Notes: a model not told the origin generated them from the letters alone. A DNA stretch of 64,000 nucleotides from Asticcacaulis machinosus (GCF_028550435.1 NZ_JAQQKV010000001.1:868001-932000), one strand, 5' to 3'; shown: positions 16,371 through 26,690, numbered from the stretch's first letter. Numbers and translations are program-made.

Positions 16371-17737
16371 CGGGCTCCCCCGCGGAGTCTTGGCGCTCCG
16401 CCCTTCATTTTTGATTTCTTGATCAGGCCATCATACTGATGGGCCAGAAGATGCGACTGGATTTGCGCGACCGTATCCATCGTCACCGACACCACGATCA
16501 GGATCGACGTGCCGCCAAAATAGAAGCTGTTGCCAAGGCTGGAGATCAAAAGCTCCGGCAGCAAACAGACGATGGTGATATAGGCCGCACCAATCACGGT
16601 AATGCGCGTCAGAACGAAATCCAGATATTCTGCCGTGCGCTTGCCCGGACGGATACCCGGCAGAAAGCCGCCGTATTTACGCAGGTTCTCAGCGGTTTCG
16701 TCCGGATTGAACACCAGCGAGGTGTACAGGAAACAGAAAAAGATAATCAAGGCCGCATAGATAGCCATGAACAGCGGTTGACCATGCGTCAGTTGCGTCG
16801 TCACCGCCGGCAGCCAGCCCAGCCATGACGGCATGGCCTCGGGGTTGGAGCCGGCAAATTGCAGGATCGTAGTTGGCAGCAGCAGCAGCGACGAGGCAAA
16901 GATCGGCGGAATAACACCGGCCGTATTGACCTTCAGCGGCATGAACGAGGTATCGCCGCCCATAATACGGTTACCGACCTGACGCTTAGGGTACTGCACC
17001 AGAAGACGGCGCTGGGCGCGCTCCATGAACACGATAAACACGATCGTGGCAATCAGCACAGCCACGACCAGCAGCAGCACCAGTGGCGCGATCTGGCCTT
17101 CTTTGGCCAGAGCCAGAAGCTGGGCAATGGTCGACGGCAGAACCGCGACAATGCCGGTAAAGATGATCATCGACGAGCCGTTACCAACACCGCGCGCGGT
17201 GATCTGCTCACCCAGCCACATCAGGAACATGGTGCCGCCGGTCAGCGTCGTCACGGTCGAAATCAGGAAGAACGGTCCCGGATTGAGCGCCAGCCCCGAC
17301 GCCTGCATCCCTGCGGCGATCGAGAACGACTGAACGATGGCCAGAACCAGCGTCAGATAGCGGGTGTACTGGTTAAGCTGCTTGCGGCCCGCCTCTCCGC
17401 CTTCCTTGCGCAGCTTTTCCCACGGCCCGTAGATCGAGCCCATGAGTTGCACAATGATCGACGCCGAGATGTAGGGCATGATGTTCAGCGCGAACACAGC
17501 CATACGTTCCACGGCGCCGCCGGAGAACATATTGAACATGCCCAAAATACCCTGAGACTGCCCCGAAAAGGCGCGGTCAAAGGCGGCCATATCAATGCCC
17601 GGCACCGGTACATAGGTGCCCAGACGGCAGATAATCAGCGCGCCCAGCGTGAAAAGAAGACGCTTATGGAGCTCCGTTGCCTTGGCAAAGGCGCCGAAAT
17701 TCATATTCGCAGCAAGTTGTTCAGCAGCCGATGCCAT
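16367..17737 (-). CDS. secY: Protein translocase subunit SecY
   Basis: A 456-residue channel of the Sec translocon in the inner membrane. Ten hydrophobic helices are visible. Typical segments are YVPVPGIDMAAF after the first helix, IMPYISASIIVQL, and the C-terminal cytoplasmic loop FNPDETAENLRKYGGFLPG. The ATG at 17737 (MASAAEQ) is used; a TTG one codon earlier is less likely. It lies between rplO and adk, as is usual in the class. Confidence 0.98.
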   Translation of the reverse strand: MASAAEQLAANMNFGAFAKATELHKRLLFTLGALIICRLGTYVPVPGIDMAAFDRAFSGQSQGILGMFNMFSGGAVERMAVFALNIMPYISASIIVQLMGSIYGPWEKLRKEGGEAGRKQLNQYTRYLTLVLAIVQSFSIAAGMQASGLALNPGPFFLISTVTTLTGGTMFLMWLGEQITARGVGNGSSMIIFTGIVAVLPSTIAQLLALAKEGQIAPLVLLLVVAVLIATIVFIVFMERAQRRLLVQYPKRQVGNRIMGGDTSFMPLKVNTAGVIPPIFASSLLLLPTTILQFAGSNPEAMPSWLGWLPAVTTQLTHGQPLFMAIYAALIIFFCFLYTSLVFNPDETAENLRKYGGFLPGIRPGKRTAEYLDFVLTRITVIGAAYITIVCLLPELLISSLGNSFYFGGTSILIVVSVTMDTVAQIQSHLLAHQYDGLIKKSKMKGGAPRLRGGAR

Positions 17738-17893
17738 CAACTATCCTTAAAAATCAGAAAGTCCCCAATTGAATCTGATCATTCAGACTCACGACCTCCG
17801 GCAGATATAGGCGGGTGAGCACCAAACGCCAATAGGCAGGGTTAATCAAAGCCCCCTGCCCCTTGGCCGGATGACGCATCACCCGTGGATAAC

Positions 17894-18376
17894 TTACTCA
17901 GCCGACTTCTTGGCCGGACGAGTTTGGGTAAGCGTGCCACCGGCAGCTTCAACGGCCTTCACGGCCCCTGCGGTCGCCGAATAGACGTTCAGGGTAACCT
18001 TGGACTTCAGCTCGCCTTCGCCCAGCAGACGCACGCCATCAAGCTCACGACGGATAACGCCCGCAGCTTTCAGTACAGCACCGGTGATCTCAGCCTTGGC
18101 ATCAATCTTACCGGCATCAATGGCTTCTTGCAGGCGCCACAGGTTAACTTCAGCGAACTTCAGCGCGAACGGGTTGTTGAAACCGCGCTTAGGCATACGC
18201 ATGTAAAGCGGCATCTGACCGCCTTCAAAGCCCAGCAGCGAAACGCCCGAACGGGACTTCTGGCCCTTCACACCGCGACCGGCGGTCTTGCCCTTACCGG
18301 AGCCGGGGCCGCGGCCTACGCGCATACGGCCCTTTGTGGAGCCTTCGTTGTCGCGGATTTCGTTCAGTTTTGTCAT
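17894..18376 (-). CDS. rplO: 50S ribosomal protein L15
   Basis: A 160-residue L15, which joins late in 50S assembly. The glycine/arginine-rich N-terminus ([18 protein letters not shown], then [14 protein letters not shown]) and [17 protein letters not shown] are diagnostic. The chosen ATG at 18376 starts the conserved N-terminus. Unlike the usual arrangement, a 230-bp gap with a repeat and a terminator-like hairpin separates it from rpmD upstream. Confidence 0.97.
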   Translation of the reverse strand: MTKLNEIRDNEGSTKGRMRVGRGPGSGKGKTAGRGVKGQKSRSGVSLLGFEGGQMPLYMRMPKRGFNNPFALKFAEVNLWRLQEAIDAGKIDAKAEITGAVLKAAGVIRRELDGVRLLGEGELKSKVTLNVYSATAGAVKAVEAAGGTLTQTRPAKKSAE

Positions 18377-18429
18377 TTTATGCCTCATATCTGAATGCGC
18401 CCGCACGTTGCGGACTCGGCGTTGATGTA

Positions 18430-18562
18430 GTTCCCTCTCCCCGCTTGCGGGGAGAGGGTTAGGGTGAGGGGCAAACCTTTATGAGGGGCAAAACCTGTAT
18501 GTAAGAGGCCCCTCATCCGGTTCTTCGAACCACCTTCTCCCCGCAAGCGGGGAGAAGGAAGC
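18430..18562. repeat. Intergenic palindromic repeat with two GC-rich hairpins
   Basis: Two hairpins, CCCTCTCCCCGC/GCGGGGAGAGGG at 18433-18458 and CCTTCTCCCCGC/GCGGGGAGAAGG at about 18533-18558, are themselves related in inverted orientation. Inside them are GTGAGGGGC and GCCCCTCA. This layout matches a widespread class of alphaproteobacterial intergenic repeats known from other genomes. It lies between rpmD and rplO. Confidence 0.8.
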
Positions 18563-18576
18563 TTCTATAAATAGCA

Positions 18577-18604
18577 AAATGCCCGGAGTTTCCTCCGGGC
18601 ATTT
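18577..18604 (-). terminator. Terminator-like hairpin after rpmD
   Basis: An AAATGCCCGGAG/CTCCGGGCATTT stem of 12 bp with a 4-base loop starts 2 bp beyond the rpmD stop. On the minus strand it is followed by a mixed AT stretch rather than a pure T run, so termination may be partial. Confidence 0.6.
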
Positions 18605-18606
18605 GT

Positions 18607-18783
18607 TTAGTCGACGATTTCAACCAGGTGAGCCACCTTGGCGATCATGCCGCGAACCGAAGGCGTATCTTCCAGAGTGGAGACACGGCCCATCTTGTTC
18701 AGGCCCAGACCGGCGAGCGTTGCGCGCTGATCTTTGGTACGGCGGATGGGCGAACCCGTCTGCTTGACTTTGACTTGTGCCAT
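18607..18783 (-). CDS. rpmD: 50S ribosomal protein L30
   Basis: A 58-residue L30 beginning [20 protein letters not shown]. The motif [20 protein letters not shown] is typical of bacterial L30. The ATG at 18783 lies 5 bp after the rpsE stop, so the two are co-transcribed. A hairpin follows directly. Confidence 0.96.
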   Translation of the reverse strand: MAQVKVKQTGSPIRRTKDQRATLAGLGLNKMGRVSTLEDTPSVRGMIAKVAHLVEIVD

Positions 18784-18788
18784 GATGA

Positions 18789-19364
18789 TTAGCCCTCAAT
18801 CGCTTCCGGCGACGAAGCGCCGTCATTACGGCGCGTCAGGATGTCGCCAACCTTCTTGCCGCGCTTGGAGGCGATCTGACGGGGCGAAGACTGCACCTTC
18901 AGCGCTTCAAACGTGGCGCGCACCATGTTGTAAGGGTTCGAAGACCCAAGCGACTTGCCGACCACGTCGGAAACGCCCAGGGTTTCAAGCACCGCACGCA
19001 TCGGACCACCCGCGATCACGCCGGTGCCCGGAGGGGCCGCGCGAAGCTGGATCTTACCGGCGCCCCAACGGCCGTAGCCATCGTGGTGCAGGGTGCGGGA
19101 TTCACGAAGCGGCACGCGAACGAGCGACTTCTTGGCTTCTTCGGTAGCCTTGCGGATAGCTTCCGGCACTTCACGGGCCTTACCGTGACCGTAGCCAACG
19201 CGGCCTTTTTGGTCACCAACGACCATCAGAGCGGCGAACGAGAAACGACGACCACCCTTAACAGTAGCGGCGACGCGGTTGATGGCGACGAGCTTTTCAA
19301 CGAACTCCGAAGGTTCTTCGGTGCGTTCGCGACGCTCATTGCGGTTTTCGCTAGGACGAGCCAT
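18789..19364 (-). CDS. rpsE: 30S ribosomal protein S5
   Basis: A 191-residue S5, important for decoding accuracy. The double-stranded RNA-binding N-terminal domain has [20 protein letters not shown] and the C-terminal domain has [18 protein letters not shown]- and C-terminal charged extensions are typical of alphaproteobacteria. It lies 11 bp after rplR. Confidence 0.98.
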   Translation of the reverse strand: MARPSENRNERRERTEEPSEFVEKLVAINRVAATVKGGRRFSFAALMVVGDQKGRVGYGHGKAREVPEAIRKATEEAKKSLVRVPLRESRTLHHDGYGRWGAGKIQLRAAPPGTGVIAGGPMRAVLETLGVSDVVGKSLGSSNPYNMVRATFEALKVQSSPRQIASKRGKKVGDILTRRNDGASSPEAIEG

Positions 19365-19375
19365 GAACGTACCCC

Positions 19376-19729
19376 TTAGAAGTTGAGACCGGCTTCGCGC
19401 GCGGCATCTGCCAACGCCTTCACCCGGCCATGATAAATGTAACCACCACGGTCAAAGACGACGTCCTTGATACCGGCTTCGATGGCACGCTGGGCAACCA
19501 GCTTACCAACTTCAGTGGCGGCGGAGGCGTCCGAACCACGCTTAGCCGACGCTTCGAGGGACGAGGCCGCCACGACGGTCACGCCCTTCAGATCGTCGAT
19601 GATCTGAGCGTAGATGTTTTTATCCGAACGGAACACCGACAAACGCGGGCGGCCGTTGGAGAGCTTCTTGAGGCGCGTACGATTACGTTGCGCGCGACGA
19701 GCCAATTGTTCACGAGGAGACAGAGCCAT
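19376..19729 (-). CDS. rplR: 50S ribosomal protein L18
   Basis: A 117-residue L18 that binds 5S rRNA with L5 and L25. The N-terminal basic region and [20 protein letters not shown], plus [20 protein letters not shown], are typical. It starts 3 bp after rplF ends. Confidence 0.97.
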   Translation of the reverse strand: MALSPREQLARRAQRNRTRLKKLSNGRPRLSVFRSDKNIYAQIIDDLKGVTVVAASSLEASAKRGSDASAATEVGKLVAQRAIEAGIKDVVFDRGGYIYHGRVKALADAAREAGLNF

Positions 19730-19732
19730 GAC

Positions 19733-20266
19733 TTACTTCTTCTTGCCTTCCTTGCGGCGAACCTTTTCGCCGGCATAACGAACACCCTTGGCCTTGTAGG
19801 GCTCAGGCGGACGAATTTTGCGGATCTTGGCGGCCAGTTCACCGACGACTTGCTTGTCGATGCCCTGGATCTTGATTTCCGTTTGCTTTGGCACAACGAA
19901 GGTGACGCCGGTAGGCGCCGGCACTTCGACCGGATGCGAGAAGCCGAGTTGCAGCTCAAGCGCCGTACCCTTCATGGCCGCGCGGTAACCCACGCCAACC
20001 AGTTCAAGGTTCTGCTCGAAGCCTTCAGTCACGCCCTTCACCATATTGGCGATCAGGGTGCGGCTGAGGCCCCACATTGACTTGTGACGCTTCGTATCAC
20101 CACGAGGCGCTACGGTGATTTCGTCAGCTTCGTATTTGACTTCGATTTCTTCAACGACGGTCCAGGCCAGTTGCCCCTTGGGGCCCTTGACCGAGATGTC
20201 CTGCCCGTTGAGCGTAACGGTTACGCCCTTCGCGACAGCAATAGCTTTTTTACCAATCCGAGACAT
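19733..20266 (-). CDS. rplF: 50S ribosomal protein L6
   Basis: A 177-residue L6 near the sarcin-ricin loop of 23S rRNA. The N-terminus [19 protein letters not shown] and the C-terminal [18 protein letters not shown] are diagnostic. It lies 25 bp after rpsH. Confidence 0.98.
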   Translation of the reverse strand: MSRIGKKAIAVAKGVTVTLNGQDISVKGPKGQLAWTVVEEIEVKYEADEITVAPRGDTKRHKSMWGLSRTLIANMVKGVTEGFEQNLELVGVGYRAAMKGTALELQLGFSHPVEVPAPTGVTFVVPKQTEIKIQGIDKQVVGELAAKIRKIRPPEPYKAKGVRYAGEKVRRKEGKKK

Positions 20267-20291
20267 GGTCTTAATTTCCTATCAGCCGGCC

Positions 20292-20690
20292 TTAGTAGAC
20301 GCGGCAGAGGACTTCGCCGCCGACGTTATTGTCGCGGGCTGCGTTGTCAGACATGACGCCCTTAGGCGTGGACAGGATCGAGATACCGAGGCCGTTCTTG
20401 ATAGGCTTCAGATCTTTGATCGACGAATAGACGCGACGGCCAGGCTTTGACACGCGGGCAATTTCCGCGATGACCGGCTCACCGTCGAAGTACTTCAGTT
20501 CAATCTGGAACTGAGGAAACTCGCCAGGAACTTCCAGAAGCTCGTAGCCGCGGATATAGCCCTCGTCCTTAAGGACGTCGAGCACGCGACCGCGCAGCTT
20601 GGAGGCCGGGGTCAGAACGCTGGAACGCTTACGCATGGCCGCATTCTTGATACGAGCGATCATATCGCTCAGAGGATCGTTAACGAACAT
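20292..20690 (-). CDS. rpsH: 30S ribosomal protein S8
   Basis: A 132-residue S8 that binds helix 21 of 16S rRNA and in E. coli represses the spc operon. It begins [20 protein letters not shown] and ends with the motif [20 protein letters not shown]. Autoregulation here is not shown by the sequence. Confidence 0.98.
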   Translation of the reverse strand: MFVNDPLSDMIARIKNAAMRKRSSVLTPASKLRGRVLDVLKDEGYIRGYELLEVPGEFPQFQIELKYFDGEPVIAEIARVSKPGRRVYSSIKDLKPIKNGLGISILSTPKGVMSDNAARDNNVGGEVLCRVY

Positions 20691-20704
20691 ATTTCAATCC
20701 TCCC

Positions 20705-21010
20705 TTACCAGCTTGACTTGGTCAGACCGGGGACTTGTCCCTGGTTACCAAGCTCACGCAAAGCGATACGGCTCATCTTAAGCTTACGATAGAAAGCTCT
20801 CGGACGACCGGTGACTTCGCAGCGGTTACGAACGCGGTTAGGCGCCGAGTTGCGGGGCAACTTGGCCAGTTTCAGACGGGCTTCGAAGCGTTCTTCCAGC
20901 GGAAGGGACTCATCGACAGCGATCGCTTTGAGGGCTTCGCGCTTGGCGGCATATTGAGCCACCAGCTTCTTGACCATCTCATTGCGGTTGATTGCGCTTT
21001 TCTTTGCCAT
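20705..21010 (-). CDS. rpsN: 30S ribosomal protein S14
   Basis: A 101-residue S14 of the long, zinc-free type (no CXXC pair). The start [16 protein letters not shown] at 21010 fits the family; a longer frame upstream overlaps rplE and is not conserved. The C-terminus [20 protein letters not shown] is typical. Confidence 0.97.
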   Translation of the reverse strand: MAKKSAINRNEMVKKLVAQYAAKREALKAIAVDESLPLEERFEARLKLAKLPRNSAPNRVRNRCEVTGRPRAFYRKLKMSRIALRELGNQGQVPGLTKSSW

Positions 21011-21027
21011 GATATCTTTCTCCCCGC

Positions 21028-21585
21028 TTACGACGTGAACGGGAACTGGAAGTGCTTCAGGAGAGCCTTGGCTTCCTTGTCGCTCTTCGCCGTGGTGCAG
21101 ACAACGATGTCCATGCCCCACATCTGATCAATTTGGTCGTAGTTGATTTCCGGAAACACGATGTGTTCCTTCAGGCCCATAGCATAGTTGCCACGACCGT
21201 CGAAGGAGTTACCGTTCAGACCGCGAAAATCCTTCACGCGCGGCAGCGCGATCGTGATCAGACGGTCGAGGAATTCATACATGCGATCCTTGCGCAGGGT
21301 CACCTTGGCGCCGATCACCATACCTTCGCGCAGCTTGAAGCCGGCGATGGATTGACGGGCCTTGGTTTCAGCAGGTTTTTGACCGGTGATGGCAGCCAGA
21401 TCCTTGATCGCAGCCTTAACCTTCTTGGAGTCAGCCACAGCCTCGCCGATACCCATGTTCACGACAATCTTGTCGAGCTTGGGAACCTGCATTTCGTTGG
21501 TGTAGCCGAATTCAGCCTTAAGCGCATCGCGGATGGTGCCGGTGTAGACCGACTTCAGACGCGGAATGTATTTTTCATCAGCCAT
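21028..21585 (-). CDS. rplE: 50S ribosomal protein L5
   Basis: A 185-residue L5 of the central protuberance, which binds 5S rRNA. It shows [19 protein letters not shown] and the C-terminal [20 protein letters not shown]. The ATG at 21585 overlaps the end of rplX by 8 bp, which suggests translational coupling. A longer in-frame reading upstream is inside rplX and is rejected. Confidence 0.97.
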   Translation of the reverse strand: MADEKYIPRLKSVYTGTIRDALKAEFGYTNEMQVPKLDKIVVNMGIGEAVADSKKVKAAIKDLAAITGQKPAETKARQSIAGFKLREGMVIGAKVTLRKDRMYEFLDRLITIALPRVKDFRGLNGNSFDGRGNYAMGLKEHIVFPEINYDQIDQMWGMDIVVCTTAKSDKEAKALLKHFQFPFTS

Positions 21586-21895
21586 TGATGACCTCACCGG
21601 ACTTCTTGGCGACGCGCACCTTCTTGTCACCATCGATCTTGAAACCAACGCGGGTCGGCTTGCCAGACTTAGGGTCAACGTGAGCGACGTTCGAAACGTG
21701 GATAGCAGCTTCTTTATTGACGATGCCACCCTGCGGGTTCGTCTGGCTGGCACGGGTGTGGCGTTGAACCACAGCAATGCCCTGCACGACGACGCGGTTT
21801 TCTTCGGTCAGAACCTTGAGAACCTTGCCTTGACGGCCCTTGTCCTTACCGGTCAACACAACAACAGTGTCGTTTTTCTTAATCTTCGCAGCCAT
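21578..21895 (-). CDS. rplX: 50S ribosomal protein L24
   Basis: A 105-residue L24, an early 50S assembly protein. The KOW motif is clear ([20 protein letters not shown]), followed by [18 protein letters not shown]. One base separates it from rplN. Confidence 0.98.
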   Translation of the reverse strand: MAAKIKKNDTVVVLTGKDKGRQGKVLKVLTEENRVVVQGIAVVQRHTRASQTNPQGGIVNKEAAIHVSNVAHVDPKSGKPTRVGFKIDGDKKVRVAKKSGEVING

Positions 21896-21896
21896 A

Positions 21897-22265
21897 TCAG
21901 ATCACCTCCGGAGCCAGCGAAATGATCTTCATGTGGTTCTTGGCGCGCAATTCGCGCGGAACCGGGCCGAAGATACGCGTGCCAACAGGCTCGGACGACT
22001 TATTGACGATCACGGCCGCATTGGTGTCGAAACGGATCACCGATCCGTCTTTACGCTGGATGTCTTTCGCGGTGCGAACGACGATGGCGCGCAGCACATC
22101 CCCCTTCTTAACGCGACCACGCGGAATGGCTTCCTTAACGGAAACCACGATCAGGTCACCCACCGAGGCGTAGCGGCGCTTAGAGCCACCCAACACCTTG
22201 ATGCACATGACCCGGCGTGCGCCGGAATTATCGGCAACATCCAGGTTAGTTTGCATCTGAATCAT
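21897..22265 (-). CDS. rplN: 50S ribosomal protein L14
   Basis: A 122-residue L14 at the subunit interface. It begins [20 protein letters not shown], the standard N-terminus, so the ATG at 22265 is used instead of a codon 6 bp upstream. It is the first gene of the spc-type operon, with a 312-bp leader region separating it from rpsQ. Confidence 0.98.
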   Translation of the reverse strand: MIQMQTNLDVADNSGARRVMCIKVLGGSKRRYASVGDLIVVSVKEAIPRGRVKKGDVLRAIVVRTAKDIQRKDGSVIRFDTNAAVIVNKSSEPVGTRIFGPVPRELRAKNHMKIISLAPEVI

Positions 22266-22285
22266 GTTCAAACTTCCTTGAGACT

Positions 22286-22327
22286 CAAACCAAAGTCCTT
22301 CGCTTGCGCTCAGTGTACTTTGGTTTG
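22286..22327. repeat. Short palindromic repeat, copy 2
   Basis: A perfect 11-bp inverted repeat (CAAACCAAAGT/ACTTTGGTTTG) around a 20-nt centre, 21 bp upstream of rplN. Its core, AAAGTCC-TCGCTTGCG-CTCAGTGTACTTT with small differences, matches the reverse complement of the element at 13536-13576. It would form a hairpin in the rplN leader. Confidence 0.7.
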
Positions 22328-22481
22328 CAACGATATGGACAGGTTAAGGCTCGGGACGGCCCGTCGCCATAACCTGAATTTCTTTTTCGGCAGGTTTTGC
22401 GGCCAAAGCAGACCACAACGCTATACCGACAAATATTCGCGGAATGTGGCATAAGCCTCATTCCGCGTTAGAAGTAAACTC

Positions 22482-22516
22482 AAAAATGCTCGAAGAACCG
22501 CTTCGAGAGCATTTTT
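22482..22516. terminator. Bidirectional terminator between S10 and spc operons
   Basis: AAAAATGCT pairs with AGCATTTTT and an inner CGAAG/CTTCG stem continues the hairpin past a two-base bulge. T runs exist on both strands. It probably ends the S10 operon after rpsQ. Confidence 0.7.
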
Positions 22517-22577
22517 TCGGGATTGACCCGCCAAAAACGTATTGAAAGCATAGCTTTCAAACTTTTTGGCGAAGCCA

Positions 22578-22814
22578 CTATGCTTCTTTAGGAAGCACTT
22601 CCCAGGTCTTCAGCTTCGACTTAGGCGCACATTCAATGATGCGTGCCGTTTCGCCAGCCTTGTAGGTGTTAGCTTCGTCGTGGGCGTGGTAGCGCTTCGA
22701 TACGCGAACCGTCTTTTTCAAGAGCGGATGCAGAACGGTGCGCTCAACCTTCACAACGATGGTCTTGTCGCCCTTATCGGAAACAACCAGACCTTCCAGA
22801 ATACGCTTGGGCAT
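22578..22814 (-). CDS. rpsQ: 30S ribosomal protein S17
   Basis: A 78-residue S17, a primary 16S-binding protein. It begins [20 protein letters not shown] and contains [20 protein letters not shown], both diagnostic. It is the last gene of the S10 group, 9 bp after rpmC. Confidence 0.98.
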   Translation of the reverse strand: MPKRILEGLVVSDKGDKTIVVKVERTVLHPLLKKTVRVSKRYHAHDEANTYKAGETARIIECAPKSKLKTWEVLPKEA

Positions 22815-22823
22815 GGTCTCTCC

Positions 22824-23015
22824 TTAGGCCTTTTGGGCCGTCAAAAGGGTCTTGATGCGGGCGATGTCCTTACGAACCTCGTCCACACGGTGAGTCTTTT
22901 CCATCTGGCCGGTAGCCTTCTGGAAACGCAGGTTGAATTGCTCTTTCTTCAGATTGAGCAGTTCTTCGTGCAATTGGTCAGGGGTCTTGCCCCGCAGGTC
23001 AGCAATCTTGGTCAT
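22824..23015 (-). CDS. rpmC: 50S ribosomal protein L29
   Basis: A 63-residue helical hairpin protein at the exit tunnel. It begins [19 protein letters not shown] and includes [16 protein letters not shown]. The ATG at 23015 follows rplP by 4 bp; an upstream in-frame start inside rplP is rejected. Confidence 0.97.
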   Translation of the reverse strand: MTKIADLRGKTPDQLHEELLNLKKEQFNLRFQKATGQMEKTHRVDEVRKDIARIKTLLTAQKA

Positions 23016-23019
23016 GATC

Positions 23020-23463
23020 CTACTCCGCAGCCTCGGCGACCGGCGCAATGCCGGCGTCAAGGCGGGTCACGACGCGGGTACGAACCGGCAGCTTAGCCGC
23101 GCCGAGGCGCAGAGCTTCGCGAGCGATATCGTCCGGCACGCCGTCGATTTCAAACAGAATGCGACCCGGAGCCACGCGGGCGGCCCAGTAATCCACCGCA
23201 CCCTTACCTTTACCCATACGGACTTCGGCAGGCTTACCCGTGACCGGCAGGTCAGGGAAAATACGGATCCAAACGCGGCCTTGACGCTTCATTTGGCGGG
23301 TGATCGCACGACGGGCAGCTTCGATTTGACGAGCTGTCAGGCGCTCAGGCTCGACCGTCTTCAGGCCATACGAACCAAAGTTCAGCGTATAGCCGCCTTT
23401 GGCGTTACCATGAATCCGGCCCTTAAAAGCCTTGCGGTATTTGGTACGCTTAGGGAGCAACAT
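23020..23463 (-). CDS. rplP: 50S ribosomal protein L16
   Basis: A 147-residue L16 at the A-site side of the 50S. It begins [20 protein letters not shown] and includes [19 protein letters not shown], the expected core. It starts 5 bp after rpsC. Confidence 0.98.
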   Translation of the reverse strand: MLLPKRTKYRKAFKGRIHGNAKGGYTLNFGSYGLKTVEPERLTARQIEAARRAITRQMKRQGRVWIRIFPDLPVTGKPAEVRMGKGKGAVDYWAARVAPGRILFEIDGVPDDIAREALRLGAAKLPVRTRVVTRLDAGIAPVAEAAE

Positions 23464-23468
23464 GGCTC

Positions 23469-24224
23469 TTAAGCCTCCTTCTGGTTACGGTCGCGGCGAG
23501 GACCACGGTTGTTACGCTCACCGCGTTCCGGACGCTCGTTCGACGACGGGCCGGATGCTTCCAGAGCCCAACGCTTGTCCTGAGCCATCGGATCGTGCTC
23601 AAGGACTTCGCCCTTGAAGATCCACACCTTGATACCAATGATACCATAGGTGGTCAGGGCTTCGGCGAAACCAAAGTCGATGTCAGCACGCAGGGTGTGC
23701 AAAGGCACGCGGCCTTCACGGTACCATTCCATACGCGCGATTTCAGCACCACCGAGGCGGCCCGAAAGGTTCATACGGATGCCCTTGGCGCCCAGACGCA
23801 TGGCCGACTGGATCGAACGCTTCATGGCGCGGCGGAAAGCCACACGGCGCTCAAGCTGCTGAGCGATAGACTCGGCAACCAGTTGGGCGTCGACTTCGGG
23901 CTTGCGCACTTCGACCAGGTTCAGGAACACTTCGCCTTCGGTGAGGACGGCGATGTCCTTACGCAGCTTATCGATGTCCTGGCCTTTTTTACCGATCACG
24001 ACGCCCGGACGGGCAGCGTAGATGGTGATGCGGCACTTCTTGTGAGGACGCTCGATGATGATGCGCGACACGCCGGCAGCGTTCAGCTTTTCCTTCAGTT
24101 CCTTACGGATCTTCAGGTCCTGGTGAAGCAGCTTGGCATATTCCTGACGGGCCGCAAACCAGCGCGAGTCCCAGGTACGGTTGACGCCGAGGCGCAGACC
24201 GATCGGATTAACTTTCTGACCCAT
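23469..24224 (-). CDS. rpsC: 30S ribosomal protein S3
   Basis: A 251-residue S3 at the mRNA entry channel. It begins [20 protein letters not shown]; the KH domain contains [19 protein letters not shown] basic and acidic C-terminal tail ([18 protein letters not shown]) is longer than in E. coli. Its ATG overlaps the rplV stop by one base. Confidence 0.98.
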   Translation of the reverse strand: MGQKVNPIGLRLGVNRTWDSRWFAARQEYAKLLHQDLKIRKELKEKLNAAGVSRIIIERPHKKCRITIYAARPGVVIGKKGQDIDKLRKDIAVLTEGEVFLNLVEVRKPEVDAQLVAESIAQQLERRVAFRRAMKRSIQSAMRLGAKGIRMNLSGRLGGAEIARMEWYREGRVPLHTLRADIDFGFAEALTTYGIIGIKVWIFKGEVLEHDPMAQDKRWALEASGPSSNERPERGERNNRGPRRDRNQKEA

Positions 24225-24619
24225 TACGCAGCCCCTTTAGCAGCTTCGGCACCGAATTCGCGAACCACGATCGTGATTTCCGAAAACGGCTTGAGGATAC
24301 GCGACGAACGGCCGCGGGCACGTGAAGCGAAACGCTTCATGACAATGCCCTTACCCACATAGGCCTGAGCGACAAACAGGTTGTCGATGTCCAGGTTGTG
24401 GTTGTTTTCGGCATTGGAGATGGCCGAATACAAAGCCTTACGAACGTCTTTAGCGATGCGCTTGTGGCTGAATTCCAGTTCGTTGAGGGCGCGTTGCACC
24501 TTCAGACCACGAATGGATTGAGCGACCAGATTAAGCTTACGCGGGCTGATGCGCACCGAAACCAGCTTGACGCGGGCTTCGTTGGCTTCAACGCGGCGAG
24601 GATTTTTTGTCTGAGACAT
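24224..24619 (-). CDS. rplV: 50S ribosomal protein L22
   Basis: A 131-residue L22 whose loop lines the exit tunnel. It contains [20 protein letters not shown] and the tunnel hairpin region [21 protein letters not shown] short N-terminal extension precedes the core. It lies 2 bp after rpsS. Confidence 0.98.
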   Translation of the reverse strand: MSQTKNPRRVEANEARVKLVSVRISPRKLNLVAQSIRGLKVQRALNELEFSHKRIAKDVRKALYSAISNAENNHNLDIDNLFVAQAYVGKGIVMKRFASRARGRSSRILKPFSEITIVVREFGAEAAKGAA

Positions 24620-24621
24620 AA

Positions 24622-24900
24622 TTACTTCCTCTTCGCCTTCTTGTCAGCGGCGTGACCGGGGAAGTTCCGCGTAGGCGAAAATTCACCGAGCTTCATGCCG
24701 ACCATGTCTTCCGACACGATCACCGGCACATGCTTCTGACCATTATAAACGCCGATCGTCAGCCCAATGAACTGGGGCATGATGACCGAGCGACGCGACC
24801 AGGTCTTGATGACCTCTTTGCGACCGGAACTCTGCGCGGCGTCAGCCTTCTTAAGAAGGTGACCATCCACGAAAGGACCTTTCCATACGGAGCGTGCCAT
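24622..24900 (-). CDS. rpsS: 30S ribosomal protein S19
   Basis: A 92-residue S19 that pairs with S13 in the 30S head. It begins [20 protein letters not shown] and includes [18 protein letters not shown] and the [19 protein letters not shown] end. It lies 3 bp after rplB. Confidence 0.98.
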   Translation of the reverse strand: MARSVWKGPFVDGHLLKKADAAQSSGRKEVIKTWSRRSVIMPQFIGLTIGVYNGQKHVPVIVSEDMVGMKLGEFSPTRNFPGHAADKKAKRK

Positions 24901-24903
24901 GGA

Positions 24904-25740
24904 TTAGCGAGCCTTCTTAACGTGACGCGAGCGGATGATGAACTTATCCGTCGCTTTGTTGGTACGAGTCTTACGACCCTTGGTGGGCTTGCCCCAAGGT
25001 GTCACAGGGTTACGACCACCGGAGGTACGGCCTTCACCACCACCGTGCGGGTGGTCGATCGGGTTCATGGCGACACCGCGGACGTGTGGACGGCGGCCCT
25101 TATGGACAGCGCGACCGGCCTTGCCGAGGTTTTCGTTCATGTGGTCCTGGTTGGACACAGCGCCGACGGTAGCCATGCAGCTATCCAGCACCATGCGCAG
25201 TTCGCCCGAACCCAGACGAATCTGAGCGTAACCGGCGTCGCGACCGACAAGCTGAGCATAGGCACCGGCGGAGCGGGCCAACTGACCGCCCTTAAGCGGC
25301 TTCAGCTCAACATTGTGAATGATCGTCCCGATCGGCAGGCTGCGCAGCGGCGCGGCATTACCGGGCTTCACGTCAACCTTTTCAGAGGCGATGATCTGGT
25401 CACCAGCCTTGAGGCGCTGCGGGGCCAGAATGTAAGCCTTTTCGCCATCTTCATAATTGATGAGAGCGATGAAAGCCGTACGGTTCGGATCGTATTCCAG
25501 ACGCTCAACCGTGCCCACCACATCAAACTTGCGACGCTTGAAGTCGATGATGCGGTACAGGCGCTTGGCACCGCCGCCGCGGAAGCGGACAGCGATACGG
25601 CCACCGGCACCACGACCGCCGGACTTGGTCAAACCTTCGACCAGCGACTTTTCGGGGCGACCCTTGTGCAGTTCCGAACGGTCAACCAGAACCAGTTGAC
25701 GACGGCCGGCGGAGGTCGGATTATATTGCTTTAAAGCCAT
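24904..25740 (-). CDS. rplB: 50S ribosomal protein L2
   Basis: A 278-residue L2, needed for subunit joining and peptidyl transfer. It begins [20 protein letters not shown] and contains the conserved histidine region [20 protein letters not shown] near the C-terminus. It lies 15 bp after rplW. Confidence 0.98.
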   Translation of the reverse strand: MALKQYNPTSAGRRQLVLVDRSELHKGRPEKSLVEGLTKSGGRGAGGRIAVRFRGGGAKRLYRIIDFKRRKFDVVGTVERLEYDPNRTAFIALINYEDGEKAYILAPQRLKAGDQIIASEKVDVKPGNAAPLRSLPIGTIIHNVELKPLKGGQLARSAGAYAQLVGRDAGYAQIRLGSGELRMVLDSCMATVGAVSNQDHMNENLGKAGRAVHKGRRPHVRGVAMNPIDHPHGGGEGRTSGGRNPVTPWGKPTKGRKTRTNKATDKFIIRSRHVKKAR

Positions 25741-25755
25741 TGCTCAAACCTCTCC

Positions 25756-26052
25756 TTACAAGCCGGTGGTGATGTCGATGGATTGGCCCTCTTCGAGGGT
25801 GACAATCGCCTTCTTGACATCGTTGCGGCGGCCCTTGATGCCCTTGAAGCGCTTGGTCTTGCCCTTCTGGACGATCGTGTTGACCTTGGTGACCTTCACG
25901 CCGTAAAGCGCTTCAACCGCCGAGGCGACTTCGTCCTTGGAGGAGTCCAGCGCCACCTTGAAGACAACCTTGTTCTGCTCGGACAGCAGAGTGGCCTTTT
26001 CGGTGATGTGCGGCGACAGGAGAACGTCGTAATTGCGAATAGTAGCAGCCAT
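25756..26052 (-). CDS. rplW: 50S ribosomal protein L23
   Basis: A 98-residue L23 at the tunnel exit, the docking site for trigger factor and SRP. It includes [20 protein letters not shown] and [20 protein letters not shown]. It follows rplD by 3 bp. Confidence 0.98.
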   Translation of the reverse strand: MAATIRNYDVLLSPHITEKATLLSEQNKVVFKVALDSSKDEVASAVEALYGVKVTKVNTIVQKGKTKRFKGIKGRRNDVKKAIVTLEEGQSIDITTGL

Positions 26053-26055
26053 CTC

Positions 26056-26688
26056 TTAAGCTCCCACTGCAAAGCGTGCTTCGATGGCTTCGACCGCAGA
26101 CTTGGTCAGAACCAGCTTTTCACGACGCAGAATGTCATAGACATTGAGACCGGCGTTCGGCAGCACATCGATATTCGGGATGTTGCGCGAAGCCAGAGCG
26201 AAGTTGGTATCGACTTCAGGGCCCGCGATAAACAGCGCGTTCTTGAGGCCGAGCTTCTCAAAAGATGCCAGCAGGCTTTGAGTCTTCGGCGCATCGACAA
26301 TCGCCTGATCAAGAATGATCAGCGAGCCGGACTTTGCCTTCGACGACAGAGCGTGACGCAGGCCGAGCGCACGAACCTTCTTAGGCAGGTCAAACGCATG
26401 CGAGCGAACGACCGGACCGAAAGCGCGCGAACCGCCGACGAACTGAGGCGCACGACGTGAGCCGTGACGAGCGCCGCCGGAGCCTTTTTGCTTGTACATC
26501 TTCTTACCCGTACGAGAATTTTCGTTGCGGGTCTGAACCTTGTGCGTACCGGCGCGGCGCTTGGCCAACTGCCAGTTCACGACGCGGGCCAGGATGTCAG
26601 AGCGGATGTCTTCCAGACCGAAAACGGTATCCGAAAGCTCCAGCTCGCCAGCCTTACCAGCATCAAGATTGGTAACTTGGATTTTCAT
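26056..26688 (-). CDS. rplD: 50S ribosomal protein L4
   Basis: A 210-residue L4; in E. coli it also represses the S10 operon through its leader. It contains the tunnel loop [20 protein letters not shown] and [20 protein letters not shown]. Two bases separate it from rplC. See the S10 leader element at 27899-27939. Confidence 0.98.
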   Translation of the reverse strand: MKIQVTNLDAGKAGELELSDTVFGLEDIRSDILARVVNWQLAKRRAGTHKVQTRNENSRTGKKMYKQKGSGGARHGSRRAPQFVGGSRAFGPVVRSHAFDLPKKVRALGLRHALSSKAKSGSLIILDQAIVDAPKTQSLLASFEKLGLKNALFIAGPEVDTNFALASRNIPNIDVLPNAGLNVYDILRREKLVLTKSAVEAIEARFAVGA

Positions 26689-26690
26689 AA

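Larger units (their letters stand above)
22266..22577. other. Break between the S10 and spc operons
   Basis: This 312-bp interval has no gene but several hairpins. From the rpsQ side: a long imperfect stem around TTGAAAGC-ATA-GCTTTCAA (22542-22560) with outer arms CCAAAAA and TTTTTGG; a terminator-like stem at 22482-22516; an 8-bp inverted repeat GCGGAATG/CATTCCGC (22439-22446 and 22459-22466); and the palindromic repeat at 22286-22327 near rplN. The spc promoter must lie between the terminator and rplN. Confidence 0.6.

Noticed and set aside
16859-17818. 319-codon plus-strand frame opposite secY
   Set aside because: It lies antisense to secY; its His/Gln/Arg-rich sequence is the mirror of a conserved membrane protein.
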